Made by a program: the position numbers and the translations under genes
In this document: positions 36,100 through 45,343 of the stretch, piece after piece
Layout of the letters: the number at the start of each line of letters is the position of its first letter
How positions within the stretch are numbered: position 1 is the first letter of the stretch
The notes under the pieces: generated by a model
Databases searched by the model: none
What the model saw: the letters and a program-made list of their open reading frames with translations, nothing else
Told to the model about the DNA's origin: nothing
From: MKUN01 sp964481425
GTDB lineage: Bacteria; Bacteroidota; Bacteroidia; Chitinophagales; Chitinophagaceae
Length of the DNA stretch: 64,000 nucleotides
Direction: 5' to 3'
NCBI GenBank assembly: GCA_964481425.1
Contig: CAYZTM010000018.1
Location: forward strand, 1 to 64,000

Positions 36100-37536
36100 A
36101 TGGAATTCAAGTTACTCAACAAAGCCTCAAAAAAGCACCAACTATATATTATTGACACCGAAAGTTCGCTGAAACAAATACCCGAACTTGGTAAGAATGA
36201 GATAGCCTATGCCAGGGCGGCCTTTAGCGATAACAGGGCCTTTGCTGCCATCAATCATTACAGCCATACCCTGTTCATTTACCTGGTAAAGAGTAAAAAT
36301 ACCGACTGGCAAACAGCCGAGATGCTGCGCAAAGCAGGCGCAGAGCTGCAGGCTATGCTCAACAAGCAAAAGATAACCGAAATAACCCTCAACAACCTCT
36401 CCGGCACCGCGAGTGCAGCATACTACATAGCGGAAGGCCTTGCCCTAAGCTCCTACCAATTCCTCAAATACAAGACCGATGCAAAAAAGCAGGAATACAG
36501 CCTGGCTACCGTAAGCTTCGCACCTAAATCCGTTTCCGTCAAAGAACTGGAGCAGCTTTCTGTACTTACCGATGCTGCCTATAAAGTGCGTACACTGGTA
36601 AACGAACCGCTCAACTTCCTGTCTGCCGTGCAACTGGCCAAAGAGATAGCCTACTTAGGCAAAGAAGCCGGCTTTAAAGTAACTACACTCAACAAAGCCC
36701 AGATAGAAAAAGAGAAGATGGGCGGGCTGCTGGCGGTCAACAGGGGCAGTAAAGAGCCTCCTACATTCACGGTAATGGAGTACAAGCCATCCAAATCACT
36801 CAATAAGAAACCGATCGTTTTGGTAGGTAAAGGGGTGGTGTACGACACGGGCGGCCTGTCGCTGAAGCCGACAGCCAACTCAATGGACCGCATGAAAAGC
36901 GATATGAGCGGGGCAGCACTGGTAAGTGGCGCTATGTACGCCATTGCCAAACTGAAACTTCCCCTGCACATCATAGCCCTGGTACCCGCTACCGACAATC
37001 GCCCCGGCGAGACGGCCTACGTACCCGGCGATGTGATCACTATGTACAGCGGCTCATTTGTCGAAGTGCTGAATACCGATGCCGAAGGCCGTATGATACT
37101 CGCTGATGCATTGCACTGGGCCAAACGCTACAAGCCCGAACTGGTGGTAGATTTCGCAACCCTCACAGGTGCCGCATCGGCAGCAGTAGGCGAACATGGC
37201 ATAGTATGCATGGGCACTGCGAACGACAATACCAAACAGGCATTCCGCGATAGCGGTTTCCGCCAGTACGAGCGGCTGGTAGAGTATCCCTTGTGGGACG
37301 AATATGGCGATATGATAAAATCGGAAGTGGCAGACATAAAAAATGTGGGCGGCCCGACAGGCGGCGCAATAACAGCCGGCAAGTTCCTCGAGCATTTCAC
37401 AGATTATCCCTGGATGCATTTCGATATTGCCGGGGTATCCTTCGCTACTTCGCGCAAAGGCTACCAGTCTTATGGGGGCACAGCATATGGTCTGCGTATG
37501 CTGCTCGATTTCCTTTTGCATTATGGCAAGGTTTAA
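36100..37536 (+). CDS. Leucyl aminopeptidase family (M17) metallopeptidase
   Basis: A 478-residue cytosolic aminopeptidase. The catalytic C-terminal domain shows VLVGKGVVYDTGGLSLKP, MKSDMSGAALV with metal-binding Lys and Asp, and the family signature NTDAEGRMILADAL. The N-terminal domain is shorter and more divergent than in E. coli PepA. A possible substrate-binding residue run ATLTGAASAAVGEHGIVCMG follows. The ATG at 36100 is fixed by the -7 element four bases before it; an upstream in-frame extension overlaps rsmA. It forms hexamers in known relatives and degrades peptides. Confidence 0.93.
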   Translation: MEFKLLNKASKKHQLYIIDTESSLKQIPELGKNEIAYARAAFSDNRAFAAINHYSHTLFIYLVKSKNTDWQTAEMLRKAGAELQAMLNKQKITEITLNNLSGTASAAYYIAEGLALSSYQFLKYKTDAKKQEYSLATVSFAPKSVSVKELEQLSVLTDAAYKVRTLVNEPLNFLSAVQLAKEIAYLGKEAGFKVTTLNKAQIEKEKMGGLLAVNRGSKEPPTFTVMEYKPSKSLNKKPIVLVGKGVVYDTGGLSLKPTANSMDRMKSDMSGAALVSGAMYAIAKLKLPLHIIALVPATDNRPGETAYVPGDVITMYSGSFVEVLNTDAEGRMILADALHWAKRYKPELVVDFATLTGAASAAVGEHGIVCMGTANDNTKQAFRDSGFRQYERLVEYPLWDEYGDMIKSEVADIKNVGGPTGGAITAGKFLEHFTDYPWMHFDIAGVSFATSRKGYQSYGGTAYGLRMLLDFLLHYGKV

Positions 37537-37549
37537 TTAAAATTGCAAT

Positions 37550-37565
37550 GCCTGCCATGGCAGGC
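37550..37565. other. 16-bp perfect palindrome between pepA-like gene and pdxA
   Basis: GCCTGCCATGGCAGGC reads the same on both strands. As RNA it would make a short stem with a CAUG loop followed by GUUUGUUUA, so it could be a weak terminator, or a protein-binding site upstream of pdxA (ATG 37600). Confidence 0.4.
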
Positions 37566-37599
37566 GTTTGTTTAGCAGCATAAACAGTACATCAAGCAC

Positions 37600-38679
37600 A
37601 TGAACGACAAACCGATTATTGGCATAACCTGCGGCGACCTGAATGGTATAGGCCCCGAACTTATTATTAAGACCCTGTCCGACCACCGCATACTCGATAT
37701 CTGCACCCCCGTGGTGTTCACATCCAACAAGGTGATCAATTTCTACCGCCGCCAGGTACCCGATAACCAGTTCAATTTCTCCAGCACAAAGGATTTTACA
37801 AAGCTCAACCCGAAGCAGGTCAACATCTTTACCTGCTGGGAAGAGGAAGTGCCCATCCAGCCGGGTGTGCTTACCGATATAGGCGGCAAATATGCCATAC
37901 GCTCGCTCATGGTGGCTGCACAATGCCTTAAGGACGGCCAGCTCGATGGCCTCGTAACGGCGCCCATACACAAAGCCAATACCCAGTTACCGGATTTCCC
38001 CTATACAGGGCATACCCCTTTCCTGAAGGATAAATTCGGGGCAAAGGATGTTGTGATGTTACTGTATAGCGAGGTGCTCCGTGTGGCCCTCGTTACCGAG
38101 CACATACCCATAGCCAAAGTGGCTACTTCCATCACAAAAGAACTGTTGCAAACCAAGCTTAATATTCTTCGTGATTCGCTGGTGAAAGACTTTGGCATCG
38201 ACAAGCCGCGGATCGCCGTGCTGGGCCTCAATCCCCACGCAGGTGATGACGGCCATATAGGCAATGAAGAGCAAACGATCATCAAGCCGGTAATTGATGC
38301 CATGCAGCAGCAGGGACACCTGGTTTACGGTCCTTATGGCGCCGATGCTTATTTTGCACACAGCAGCCATCTTCAGTTCGATGCTACGCTGGCTATGTAC
38401 CACGACCAGGGACTTATCCCCTTCAAAACACTGGCTGCAGGCGAAGGTGTGAATTATACTGCCGGGCTTCCCGTAGTGCGCACCTCACCCGACCATGGCA
38501 CTGCATTCGACATTGCCGGCAAGAACCTCGCCGATACCACCTCGTTCTACCAGGCCATATTTGAATGCGTTGACCTCCTGAAACGTCGCTCGGAATATGC
38601 AGCAGCCACAGCCAATCCATTGCGCCGTGGTAAAATAGAAAAGGAAAGAGAAGGGGAAGGGGAAAAGATAGAGGCTTAG
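37600..38679 (+). CDS. pdxA: 4-hydroxythreonine-4-phosphate dehydrogenase
   Basis: A 359-residue PdxA, which oxidises 4-phosphohydroxy-L-threonine in the DXP-dependent pathway of pyridoxal phosphate synthesis. Family motifs: IIGITCGDLNGIGPELI at the start, TAPIHKANTQL and YHDQGLIPFKTL with metal-binding histidines, LNPHAGDDGHIGNEE, and TSPDHGTAFDIAG near the end. The last 16 residues (EKEREGEGEKIEA region) are a charged, low-complexity tail not usual in the family. It follows the aminopeptidase by 63 bp. Confidence 0.96.
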   Translation: MNDKPIIGITCGDLNGIGPELIIKTLSDHRILDICTPVVFTSNKVINFYRRQVPDNQFNFSSTKDFTKLNPKQVNIFTCWEEEVPIQPGVLTDIGGKYAIRSLMVAAQCLKDGQLDGLVTAPIHKANTQLPDFPYTGHTPFLKDKFGAKDVVMLLYSEVLRVALVTEHIPIAKVATSITKELLQTKLNILRDSLVKDFGIDKPRIAVLGLNPHAGDDGHIGNEEQTIIKPVIDAMQQQGHLVYGPYGADAYFAHSSHLQFDATLAMYHDQGLIPFKTLAAGEGVNYTAGLPVVRTSPDHGTAFDIAGKNLADTTSFYQAIFECVDLLKRRSEYAAATANPLRRGKIEKEREGEGEKIEA

Positions 38680-38874
38680 TTTACAGATTATATCATCGTG
38701 AATTGAACCGGCAACATTGCCCGTAATTTTTTATCCGGGCCTATGGAAGATATATTGAAGATTAAAACAACATCACCCACCTCAAGATTGTTTTTAAGGA
38801 AGCCTTTAATTTTAGCTGTGAAAAGCGGCCCCTTGTCACATTTTTTGCAAAAACTATTTCATTTCCCCTCACTG

Positions 38875-39342
38875 CTACTTGATATTCTTCTCTTTTTTAT
38901 AGTAGATAGTAACTACTTCATCATAAAGAGGATGATATCCTTTTAAGCAAAATGAATTTCTAGACAGGAAACGCAAATCCATATCATATTTCCCATTGTT
39001 TGTGCAAAAAGCAACATTATAAATACACTTTCCTAAAACCTTCTTAATGTGGAAATAATCTGGACATGAGTTATAATGAATCGAATACTTTTTCTTACCT
39101 CTATCCCGCACATATACCTTACGTCCTAACACGTAAAATATGCCGCCGGAATTTCCGCACGGATCAGACTTTTCAGTAATGATTGCTATATATTCATCAT
39201 TCAGGCTCCGCCATGTCGAATCTCTTCCTACGATCTTGTCGATGTACCACCAACCCTTTGGTAATTGTGTTAGATTCCACTGGGCTTTTACACCGCTATA
39301 GCATAATAACACGGCAAATAAAACCCAATATCTCAGTTGCAT
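38875..39342 (-). CDS. Secreted protein of unknown function
   Basis: A 155-residue protein with a signal peptide (MQLRYWVLFAVLLCYSGVKA, cleavage before Q). The mature part has cysteines at about residues 62, 93, 106, 113 and 132, so one or two disulfides are possible, and several aromatic beta-strand-like stretches (GGIFYVLGRKVYVRDRG, VVTIYYKKEKN). I do not recognise a family. It stands alone between pdxA and the M16 peptidase. A near -7 element TACTTTTA occurs upstream on the minus strand. Confidence 0.6.
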   Translation of the reverse strand: MQLRYWVLFAVLLCYSGVKAQWNLTQLPKGWWYIDKIVGRDSTWRSLNDEYIAIITEKSDPCGNSGGIFYVLGRKVYVRDRGKKKYSIHYNSCPDYFHIKKVLGKCIYNVAFCTNNGKYDMDLRFLSRNSFCLKGYHPLYDEVVTIYYKKEKNIK

Positions 39343-39398
39343 ATTTATAGGCTATGTAGCTCTTAATAAAAGTAATAAAAATCTATCAACCTAATACC

Positions 39399-39406
39399 TA
39401 CCTTTG
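39399..39406 (+). promoter_or_regulatory. -7 element of the M16 peptidase gene, leaderless layout
   Basis: TACCTTTG followed by exactly 4 bp and ATG 39411, the same layout as the aminopeptidase and idi genes. No -33 TTTG at the usual distance. Confidence 0.5.
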
Positions 39407-39410
39407 ACGC

Positions 39411-40658
39411 ATGTTACAATTCGACCGATTTACGCTTGAGAACGGATTAAAAGTTATCGTACACCACGACGAGACAACCCCTATGATCGCGGTAAACATC
39501 TTGTACGATGTAGGCGCTCGCGATGAAGATCCCGAACGTACGGGTTTCGCCCACCTTTTCGAGCACCTGATGTTCGGCGGCTCTATCAATATCCCCGAAT
39601 ATGATGAGCCCCTGCAAATGGCCGGCGGTGAGAACAATGCCTACACTACCAACGACCTCACCAACTACTATGTTCAGCTGCCACTTAAAAATATTGAAAC
39701 GGCCTTCTGGCTCGAGAGCGATCGCATGCTCTCACTGGGCTTTAGCGAAAAAAGCCTCGATGTGCAGCGCAAGGTGGTAAGTGAGGAGTTTAAAGAACAC
39801 TACCTCAATAAACCATACGGCAATGCATGGGACCACATGCGGGCCCTCGCATACACAGCCCACCCCTACCGCTGGATGACAATTGGCAAAGAACTGAAGC
39901 ACATTGAGGAAGCCCAGCTCAGCGACGTGAAGAACTTTTTCTTCAAACATTACCGCCCTGTCAATGCCATATTATGCGTTGCCGGCAATATTACTACCGA
40001 AGAGGTGAAACAAATGGCCGAAAAATGGTTCGGCCCCATACCTGCGGGGGAAAAATACATCCGTAAGGTACCCGCCGAACCGCGGCAACAGGCGGCAAGG
40101 GCAGAAACAGTATATGCCGACGTACCCCTTGATGCGCTGTATAAGGCCTGGCATATCGATGAACGCCTTGCTCCCGGTTACTATGCAGCCGATCTCATTA
40201 CCGAGATAATGGGCAACGGCTATGCATCCAGGCTATACCAGAAATTAGTGAAAGAAGAACAACTGTTCAGCAATATAAGCTGCTACCAGACCGGCAGCAT
40301 TGACCCCGGCCTGCTGGTGGTGGAAGGGAAAGTAGTGGAAGGCAAAAGTATTGAAGATGCTAACGCTGCGGTAGAACGCGAAATGCAACTGCTTATCGAC
40401 CAAGGCATTAGTGATGTAGAACTGGAGAAAGCTAAAAATAAGATAGAGGCCATGATAGAATTCGAAGACATGGCCCTCCTCTCCCGCGCCAACAACCTTG
40501 CCTTTTACGAACTGTTGGGCGATGCAAACCTGATAAACGATGAACTGGACCGTTACCGGGCCATCACGCCTGCCATGCTGCAGGAAACGGCAGCCAAAGT
40601 ACTCCGCAGCGAGAACAGCAATACCTTATTTTACAGGAAAAAGACAGCAGTTAACTAA
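39411..40658 (+). CDS. M16 family zinc peptidase
   Basis: A 415-residue pitrilysin-type peptidase with the inverted zinc motif HLFEH (residues about 43-47) and a downstream glutamate region (ERKVVSEEFKEHY-like VVSEEFKEHYLNKPYG). It contains the usual two M16 repeats: an N-terminal catalytic one and a C-terminal Peptidase_M16_C (ITTEEVKQMAEKWFGPIPAGEKY). No signal peptide is visible, so it is probably cytosolic. In Bacteroidota a second, zinc-less M16 gene often follows; here the next gene is instead a nitronate monooxygenase 8 bp downstream. Confidence 0.92.
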   Translation: MLQFDRFTLENGLKVIVHHDETTPMIAVNILYDVGARDEDPERTGFAHLFEHLMFGGSINIPEYDEPLQMAGGENNAYTTNDLTNYYVQLPLKNIETAFWLESDRMLSLGFSEKSLDVQRKVVSEEFKEHYLNKPYGNAWDHMRALAYTAHPYRWMTIGKELKHIEEAQLSDVKNFFFKHYRPVNAILCVAGNITTEEVKQMAEKWFGPIPAGEKYIRKVPAEPRQQAARAETVYADVPLDALYKAWHIDERLAPGYYAADLITEIMGNGYASRLYQKLVKEEQLFSNISCYQTGSIDPGLLVVEGKVVEGKSIEDANAAVEREMQLLIDQGISDVELEKAKNKIEAMIEFEDMALLSRANNLAFYELLGDANLINDELDRYRAITPAMLQETAAKVLRSENSNTLFYRKKTAVN

Positions 40659-40666
40659 CACGCCCC

Positions 40667-41647
40667 ATGCTTTTTGAAGGAAAATTCACTGCCGACCATT
40701 CAGCTTTCGACAACCGCATTACACAGCTTTTCGGTATCCGGTATCCCATCATACAGGCCGGTATGATCTGGGCTTCCGGCTGGCGCCTGGCATCTGCCGT
40801 AAGCAACGCCGGGGGTCTGGGCCTCATTGGCGCAGGCAGCATGTACCCCGAAGTACTGCGTGAGCACATACAAAAATGCAAACAGGCAACATCGAAGCCT
40901 TTTGGTGTTAACCTGCCGCTTCTTTATCCCGATATCGACAAGCACGTAGCTGTGATACTGGAAGAAAAGGTGCCTATAGTTTTTACCTCAGCAGGTAACC
41001 CCAAAACATGGACCTCAAAATTCAAAGAGCAGGGCATTAAAGTCGTACACGTAGTATCAAGCGCCAAATTCGCAAAGAAAAGTGAGGACGCAGGGGTTGA
41101 TGCAGTAGTGGCCGAAGGCTTTGAGGCAGGCGGGCACAATGGCCGCGAGGAGACCACTACGCTCTGCCTTATCCCTGCCGTAAGGCAGGCCATTTCAATC
41201 CCCCTCATAGCAGCAGGTGGTATCGCCACAGGCCGGGCCATGTATGCCATGATGGCCCTCGGTGCCGAGGGGGTGCAAATGGGTAGCCGTTTTGTATGCA
41301 GCCCCGAGGCCTCAAGCAGCCCGGCCTTCAAAGAAGCCGTGATCACTGCCGCCGAGGGCGATACCATACTCACGCTTAAAAAGCTCACTCCCGTCCGTGT
41401 TATCAGGAATGAGTTCTATCGCCAGGTGCAGCAGGCCGAGGATAGCTGCACAGATGTAGCCGGCCTTACCGACCTCCTGGGCCGCGCGCGTGCCAAGAAG
41501 GGCATGTTCGAAGGCGATATGAATGAAGGCGAGCTGGAAATAGGACAGGTGAGCAGCATCATAAACGAGATAAAACCCGCAGCAGGTATAGTCGCCGAAG
41601 TGTGGGCCGAATTCCTGGCAACGGCGCAAAGTCCATTTCAGTTCTAA
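40667..41647 (+). CDS. Nitronate monooxygenase (NMO, 2-nitropropane dioxygenase-like)
   Basis: A 326-residue FMN-dependent TIM-barrel enzyme that oxidises toxic alkyl nitronates such as propionate 3-nitronate. Motifs: RYPIIQAGMIWASGWRLASAVSNAGGLGLIGAGSM, GVNLPLL, VFTSAGNPKTW, AVVAEGFEAGGHNGRE with the conserved GGH, PLIAAGGIATGRAMYAMMALGAEGVQMGSRF for the phosphate site. Enoyl-ACP reductase FabK is a related alternative. Likely co-transcribed with the M16 gene. Confidence 0.9.
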   Translation: MLFEGKFTADHSAFDNRITQLFGIRYPIIQAGMIWASGWRLASAVSNAGGLGLIGAGSMYPEVLREHIQKCKQATSKPFGVNLPLLYPDIDKHVAVILEEKVPIVFTSAGNPKTWTSKFKEQGIKVVHVVSSAKFAKKSEDAGVDAVVAEGFEAGGHNGREETTTLCLIPAVRQAISIPLIAAGGIATGRAMYAMMALGAEGVQMGSRFVCSPEASSSPAFKEAVITAAEGDTILTLKKLTPVRVIRNEFYRQVQQAEDSCTDVAGLTDLLGRARAKKGMFEGDMNEGELEIGQVSSIINEIKPAAGIVAEVWAEFLATAQSPFQF

Positions 41648-41701
41648 AAATACTATCATAGATAGCCCTCCTACTTTAGCTCATTATTAATAACTTGCAG
41701 T

Positions 41702-42112
41702 ATGAAGAGATCCATACTTCTTTTACTGCTATTGTGTTATACCCTTGCACTCCGTGCACAGCAAAGACAATACACGGAGCAGGATTATGCCCGTGATCCC
41801 GTATGGATAGATATGATGGACGATACGACGGCTAATTATTTTGAAGCGGAGAAGGCTTATAAAATATATTGGCAACATCACGATTTCCCGGGTGGTGAAC
41901 ATGATATCATCGGCGAACATGCCGAACGCGAAAAGATCCCCTCCAAACGAAAACAAAGGAAGATACAACAGAACGATAAAATGCGCATGGCGGTAAAAAA
42001 GTATGAGCATTGGCATATGCGTATGCTTCCTTACGTACAGGAGGATGGCCGCATACTGACACCCTCACAACGCCTTGCCCTTTTTGAAGCCCAAAAGAAC
42101 AAAACCAAATAA
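41702..42112 (+). CDS. Small secreted protein of unknown function
   Basis: A 136-residue protein with a signal peptide (MKRSILLLLLLCYTLALRAQ) and a charged, helical mature part rich in His, Arg, Lys and Tyr (YWQHHDFPGGEHD, KRKQRKIQQNDKMRMAVKKYEHWHMRM). I do not recognise a family. Its stop codon is immediately followed by the ATG of the large BNR/PKD cargo gene without any intergenic base, so the two are probably co-expressed. It may be an accessory to that cargo protein; this is inference from position. Confidence 0.6.
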   Translation: MKRSILLLLLLCYTLALRAQQRQYTEQDYARDPVWIDMMDDTTANYFEAEKAYKIYWQHHDFPGGEHDIIGEHAEREKIPSKRKQRKIQQNDKMRMAVKKYEHWHMRMLPYVQEDGRILTPSQRLALFEAQKNKTK

Positions 42113-45100
42113 ATGAGATCAGAGAGGCTGTTATTCACATTATTTGCCCTTGTCCTGTCCTTAGGCGGCAAGGCGCAGCCTGCTATGGGCACATGGAGCA
42201 ATACAGGCCCCGTACCTTTTCCCGTTAATGTAAGCGGCCAGGTACATGGCATAGGTCGTGTATGCCAGGTGAAATTTAGCCCTACTGATCCACAAAAAGT
42301 ATATGCAGTAAGTGCATCGGGCGGTCTGTACATCAGTAACGACAATGGGCAGACCTGGACGGTGACACCGGGAACAGAGACCATGCCAACCACAGCCTGC
42401 GCCTCGGTTTGTATTGATTATACGAACGACCAGGTAATGTACCTCTCCACCGGCGACCCTAATTACTATTATGCCGATTACGGTATTTATAAGACAACGA
42501 ATGGCGGCCTCACATGGAATCCCGTGACAACGAATATCGGTTTCCGTATGGCCCTTGAGATGATCATGGACCCTACGAACAACAATACCATTGTAGCGGC
42601 CACCAACAATGGCATTTGGAAGACCACCAATGGCGGTAGTAGCTGGACACAGACACACACAGGCGGTTCTTTCCGTGATATGAAGCTGGTACCGGGCAGC
42701 CACAAAACATTATATGCGGTTACTGCCACTCAATTCTACCGGAGCATCGACTTTGGCGACACATGGACGCAAATAAGCACCGGCCTCACCATACCGGCAG
42801 GCAATGGCGGATTGCGCCTTGCGGTAAGTGCAGCCGACACTAATGTAGTATATGTAAGCACTACCGGCGGCAACGGTGTCATCAACAGGTCCGATGACCG
42901 GGGAACGAACTTTACTACTGTTTATAACAGCAACACGCAATGCCTCGTTTGCTACGACGACAACCCGGCATCGGGCTCACAGGGCAACTACAACTTTGGC
43001 CTGGCAGCCAACCCGCAGAATGCAAATGAACTGCTGCTTGTAGCGCACTGCGTATGGCGCTCTACCGATGGTGGGGTTAACTGGAGCAAGCGTACCAGTT
43101 GGTGGAACGAATGCCACACCGACATGCATCAAATACAGTGGAACCCATACAACAACAGTCAGCGCTTCAATGCCAACGATGGTGGTGTATGGATGTCGAC
43201 CGATACACTGGCTACTGCATGGTCGCCACGCAGCGATGGCATTGCTGCTACTGAGATATATCATGCAGCACAGAGCCCCCTGCTGCGGCAAATGGTCAGC
43301 ATCGGGACACAAGATAACGGAGAACTCTACTATGACAACATTTGGAAATGCAACCGTGGCGGCGACTGGGGTACCAAATGCCGTTTCGACTACCTGGATA
43401 ATGCATCAGTCTATTACCTTAGCTCCGGCGATAGGAGAGACCTCCTCCCGCTTGGTGGCGACCATTCCTTCAATAGCCCATTCGACCCCACGAACAGTTC
43501 GGATATAGAGTTCCTGCCTAATATGCACAATATTGCCTTTGCCGGCAATGACACCATCTGGCGCAGCAGCGATATTGACAACACTTCTCCTACATGGACA
43601 CAACTATACATTACAGGAGAAACCATGAGGGATATCGAGTCCTGCCACGCAGACAGTAATATCCTTTATGTGGTCACAAACAGCGGGCACATATACAGGA
43701 GCGATAATGCCCTGGCGGCAAGCCCCTCGTTTACCATGCTGAATACGCCTTCAGGCACAGCAGCTACGGCCAGCCTTGCTACCGATAAACAGGACAAGAA
43801 CATAGTGTACCTCACTTGTGGCCAGTATATTTACCGCTCCTCAGACAAAGGGCTTAACTGGACCAATATCACACTAAACCTGCCTTCATACAATATTATC
43901 GGCGTACTCTCCGACGATTATTCCACTACGGAGAGGCTATTTGTTTGCCTGGGCAATTACGTCTATTACAAAGACAATACAATGGCGAACTGGACACTCA
44001 CCAATGGCCTGCCTACTATCCCCAACATCAGCGACTTTATGATATACAATGACGGTACTGCAGCTAGCATTTTGCGCTTGTCAACTTACGGTCGGGGTGT
44101 ATGGGAATGTAACATCCAGAACAACCTGTTGCCGATAGGCGACTTCTCTGCCGACAAGCAGTATATATGCCCGGGTGATACTGTGCATTTTATTAAGCAC
44201 GTCTACGGCAACGTTACCTCCTTTGTCTGGCTGCTCCCTGGCGGTTCGCCCAATCCATCTGCTGCCGATAGCCCCGTCGTAGTGTATAATACACCCGGCA
44301 CTTATGATGCTTCCCTCGTGGTGAACGGCGTTACAGGCTCCGACACCATCCTGAAACATAATTACATAGTAGTATCACAAGGCTCGCCCACATCCATACA
44401 GGAGGGCTTTGAGGCCAATACCTTCCCGCCCGTAGAATGGTCCTTGCGCTCCAACGGTGGTAATTGGCAGCATGTGGATAGTGTCGGTGGTTTTGGCCTG
44501 AGTACACACTCGGCATTTTTCGACAACTATAATTATGATGCAGGCGGCAAACATGATGCGCTCGTAGCGCCAAAGGCAGATCTTACCAATGCCGATTCAG
44601 CATTCGTCACTTTCGATGTCGCCTATGCGCCATACAGTGCCGCATATCCCGATAGTCTCCTCGTACAATTATCTACCGATTGTGGCCACACCTATGCACC
44701 TGTATATGTAAAAAGCGGGGATACACTTGCCACCGCACCGGCTACAGGGGGCTATTTTGTGCCCACAGCAGCACAGTGGCGCAAAGACACCATATCGCTC
44801 AATGCATGGCTCGGCAACAGTACCCAATTATCTTTCGAAAATATTGGCCATTATGGCAATGCCCTCTATCTCGACAATGTAAACATCGTGATATACCCCC
44901 ACCCGGTAAATGTAAACAGGACTGAGACAGGAACTGTGGTGCGCGTTTACCCTAACCCCAGCAAAGGTATCTTTACATTGAGTGTAAAGGGCCTTGCATC
45001 AGAAACAGTGACACTAAGCTGTTACAACATGACCGGGGCATTGATAAGCCGCAGCACCCTCGCAACGCCTGGCGGCACAGGCAATACCACCCTCGATATG

Positions 45101-45184
45101 TCAGAATACCCCCGTGGCATCTACCAGCTTAACCTTGAAACTGCTTCAGGGCAGCATTACACACAGAAGCTGATACTTGAATAA
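42113..45184 (+). CDS. T9SS type A cargo with BNR/sortilin-like repeats and PKD domain
   Basis: A 1023-residue exported protein (signal peptide ends SLGGKAQ). The first 600 residues form a beta propeller with repeated S/T-x-D/N-x-G-x-x-W Asp-box motifs (SNDNGQTW, TTNGGLTW, TTNGGSSW, STDGGVNW, SSDKGLNW). A PKD-like domain follows (FSADKQYICPGDTVHF, about 685-760), then a jelly-roll-like segment and the type A sorting domain (VVRVYPNPSKGIFTLSV, MSEYPRGIYQLNL, QKLILE). Asp-box propellers of this kind occur in xyloglucanases and Vps10-like proteins; no catalytic residues can be assigned. It follows a small secreted protein without spacing. Confidence 0.88.
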   Translation: MRSERLLFTLFALVLSLGGKAQPAMGTWSNTGPVPFPVNVSGQVHGIGRVCQVKFSPTDPQKVYAVSASGGLYISNDNGQTWTVTPGTETMPTTACASVCIDYTNDQVMYLSTGDPNYYYADYGIYKTTNGGLTWNPVTTNIGFRMALEMIMDPTNNNTIVAATNNGIWKTTNGGSSWTQTHTGGSFRDMKLVPGSHKTLYAVTATQFYRSIDFGDTWTQISTGLTIPAGNGGLRLAVSAADTNVVYVSTTGGNGVINRSDDRGTNFTTVYNSNTQCLVCYDDNPASGSQGNYNFGLAANPQNANELLLVAHCVWRSTDGGVNWSKRTSWWNECHTDMHQIQWNPYNNSQRFNANDGGVWMSTDTLATAWSPRSDGIAATEIYHAAQSPLLRQMVSIGTQDNGELYYDNIWKCNRGGDWGTKCRFDYLDNASVYYLSSGDRRDLLPLGGDHSFNSPFDPTNSSDIEFLPNMHNIAFAGNDTIWRSSDIDNTSPTWTQLYITGETMRDIESCHADSNILYVVTNSGHIYRSDNALAASPSFTMLNTPSGTAATASLATDKQDKNIVYLTCGQYIYRSSDKGLNWTNITLNLPSYNIIGVLSDDYSTTERLFVCLGNYVYYKDNTMANWTLTNGLPTIPNISDFMIYNDGTAASILRLSTYGRGVWECNIQNNLLPIGDFSADKQYICPGDTVHFIKHVYGNVTSFVWLLPGGSPNPSAADSPVVVYNTPGTYDASLVVNGVTGSDTILKHNYIVVSQGSPTSIQEGFEANTFPPVEWSLRSNGGNWQHVDSVGGFGLSTHSAFFDNYNYDAGGKHDALVAPKADLTNADSAFVTFDVAYAPYSAAYPDSLLVQLSTDCGHTYAPVYVKSGDTLATAPATGGYFVPTAAQWRKDTISLNAWLGNSTQLSFENIGHYGNALYLDNVNIVIYPHPVNVNRTETGTVVRVYPNPSKGIFTLSVKGLASETVTLSCYNMTGALISRSTLATPGGTGNTTLDMSEYPRGIYQLNLETASGQHYTQKLILE

Positions 45185-45343
45185 GGAACAGCTTTACTCT
45201 TCCAGGTTCTCGACTATTAGCAGTCCCGTTTGGACAAAAGTTCACACGACAAGCCCCAAATCCCATCGGGACAGCATACCTGTCATACACTATGACCGTT
45301 AAAAAACTTTTTACTTTTGAATTTTGCTTTTTGACTTATAAGC

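Noticed and set aside
38725..38742. Short GCCCG/CGGGC inverted repeat after pdxA as a terminator
   Set aside because: Stem of five pairs with an AT-rich loop and no U tract after it; too weak to call.
38743..38946. 67-codon plus-strand frame after pdxA
   Set aside because: Overlaps the 3' end of the secreted-protein gene on the other strand, has no promoter and no recognisable features.
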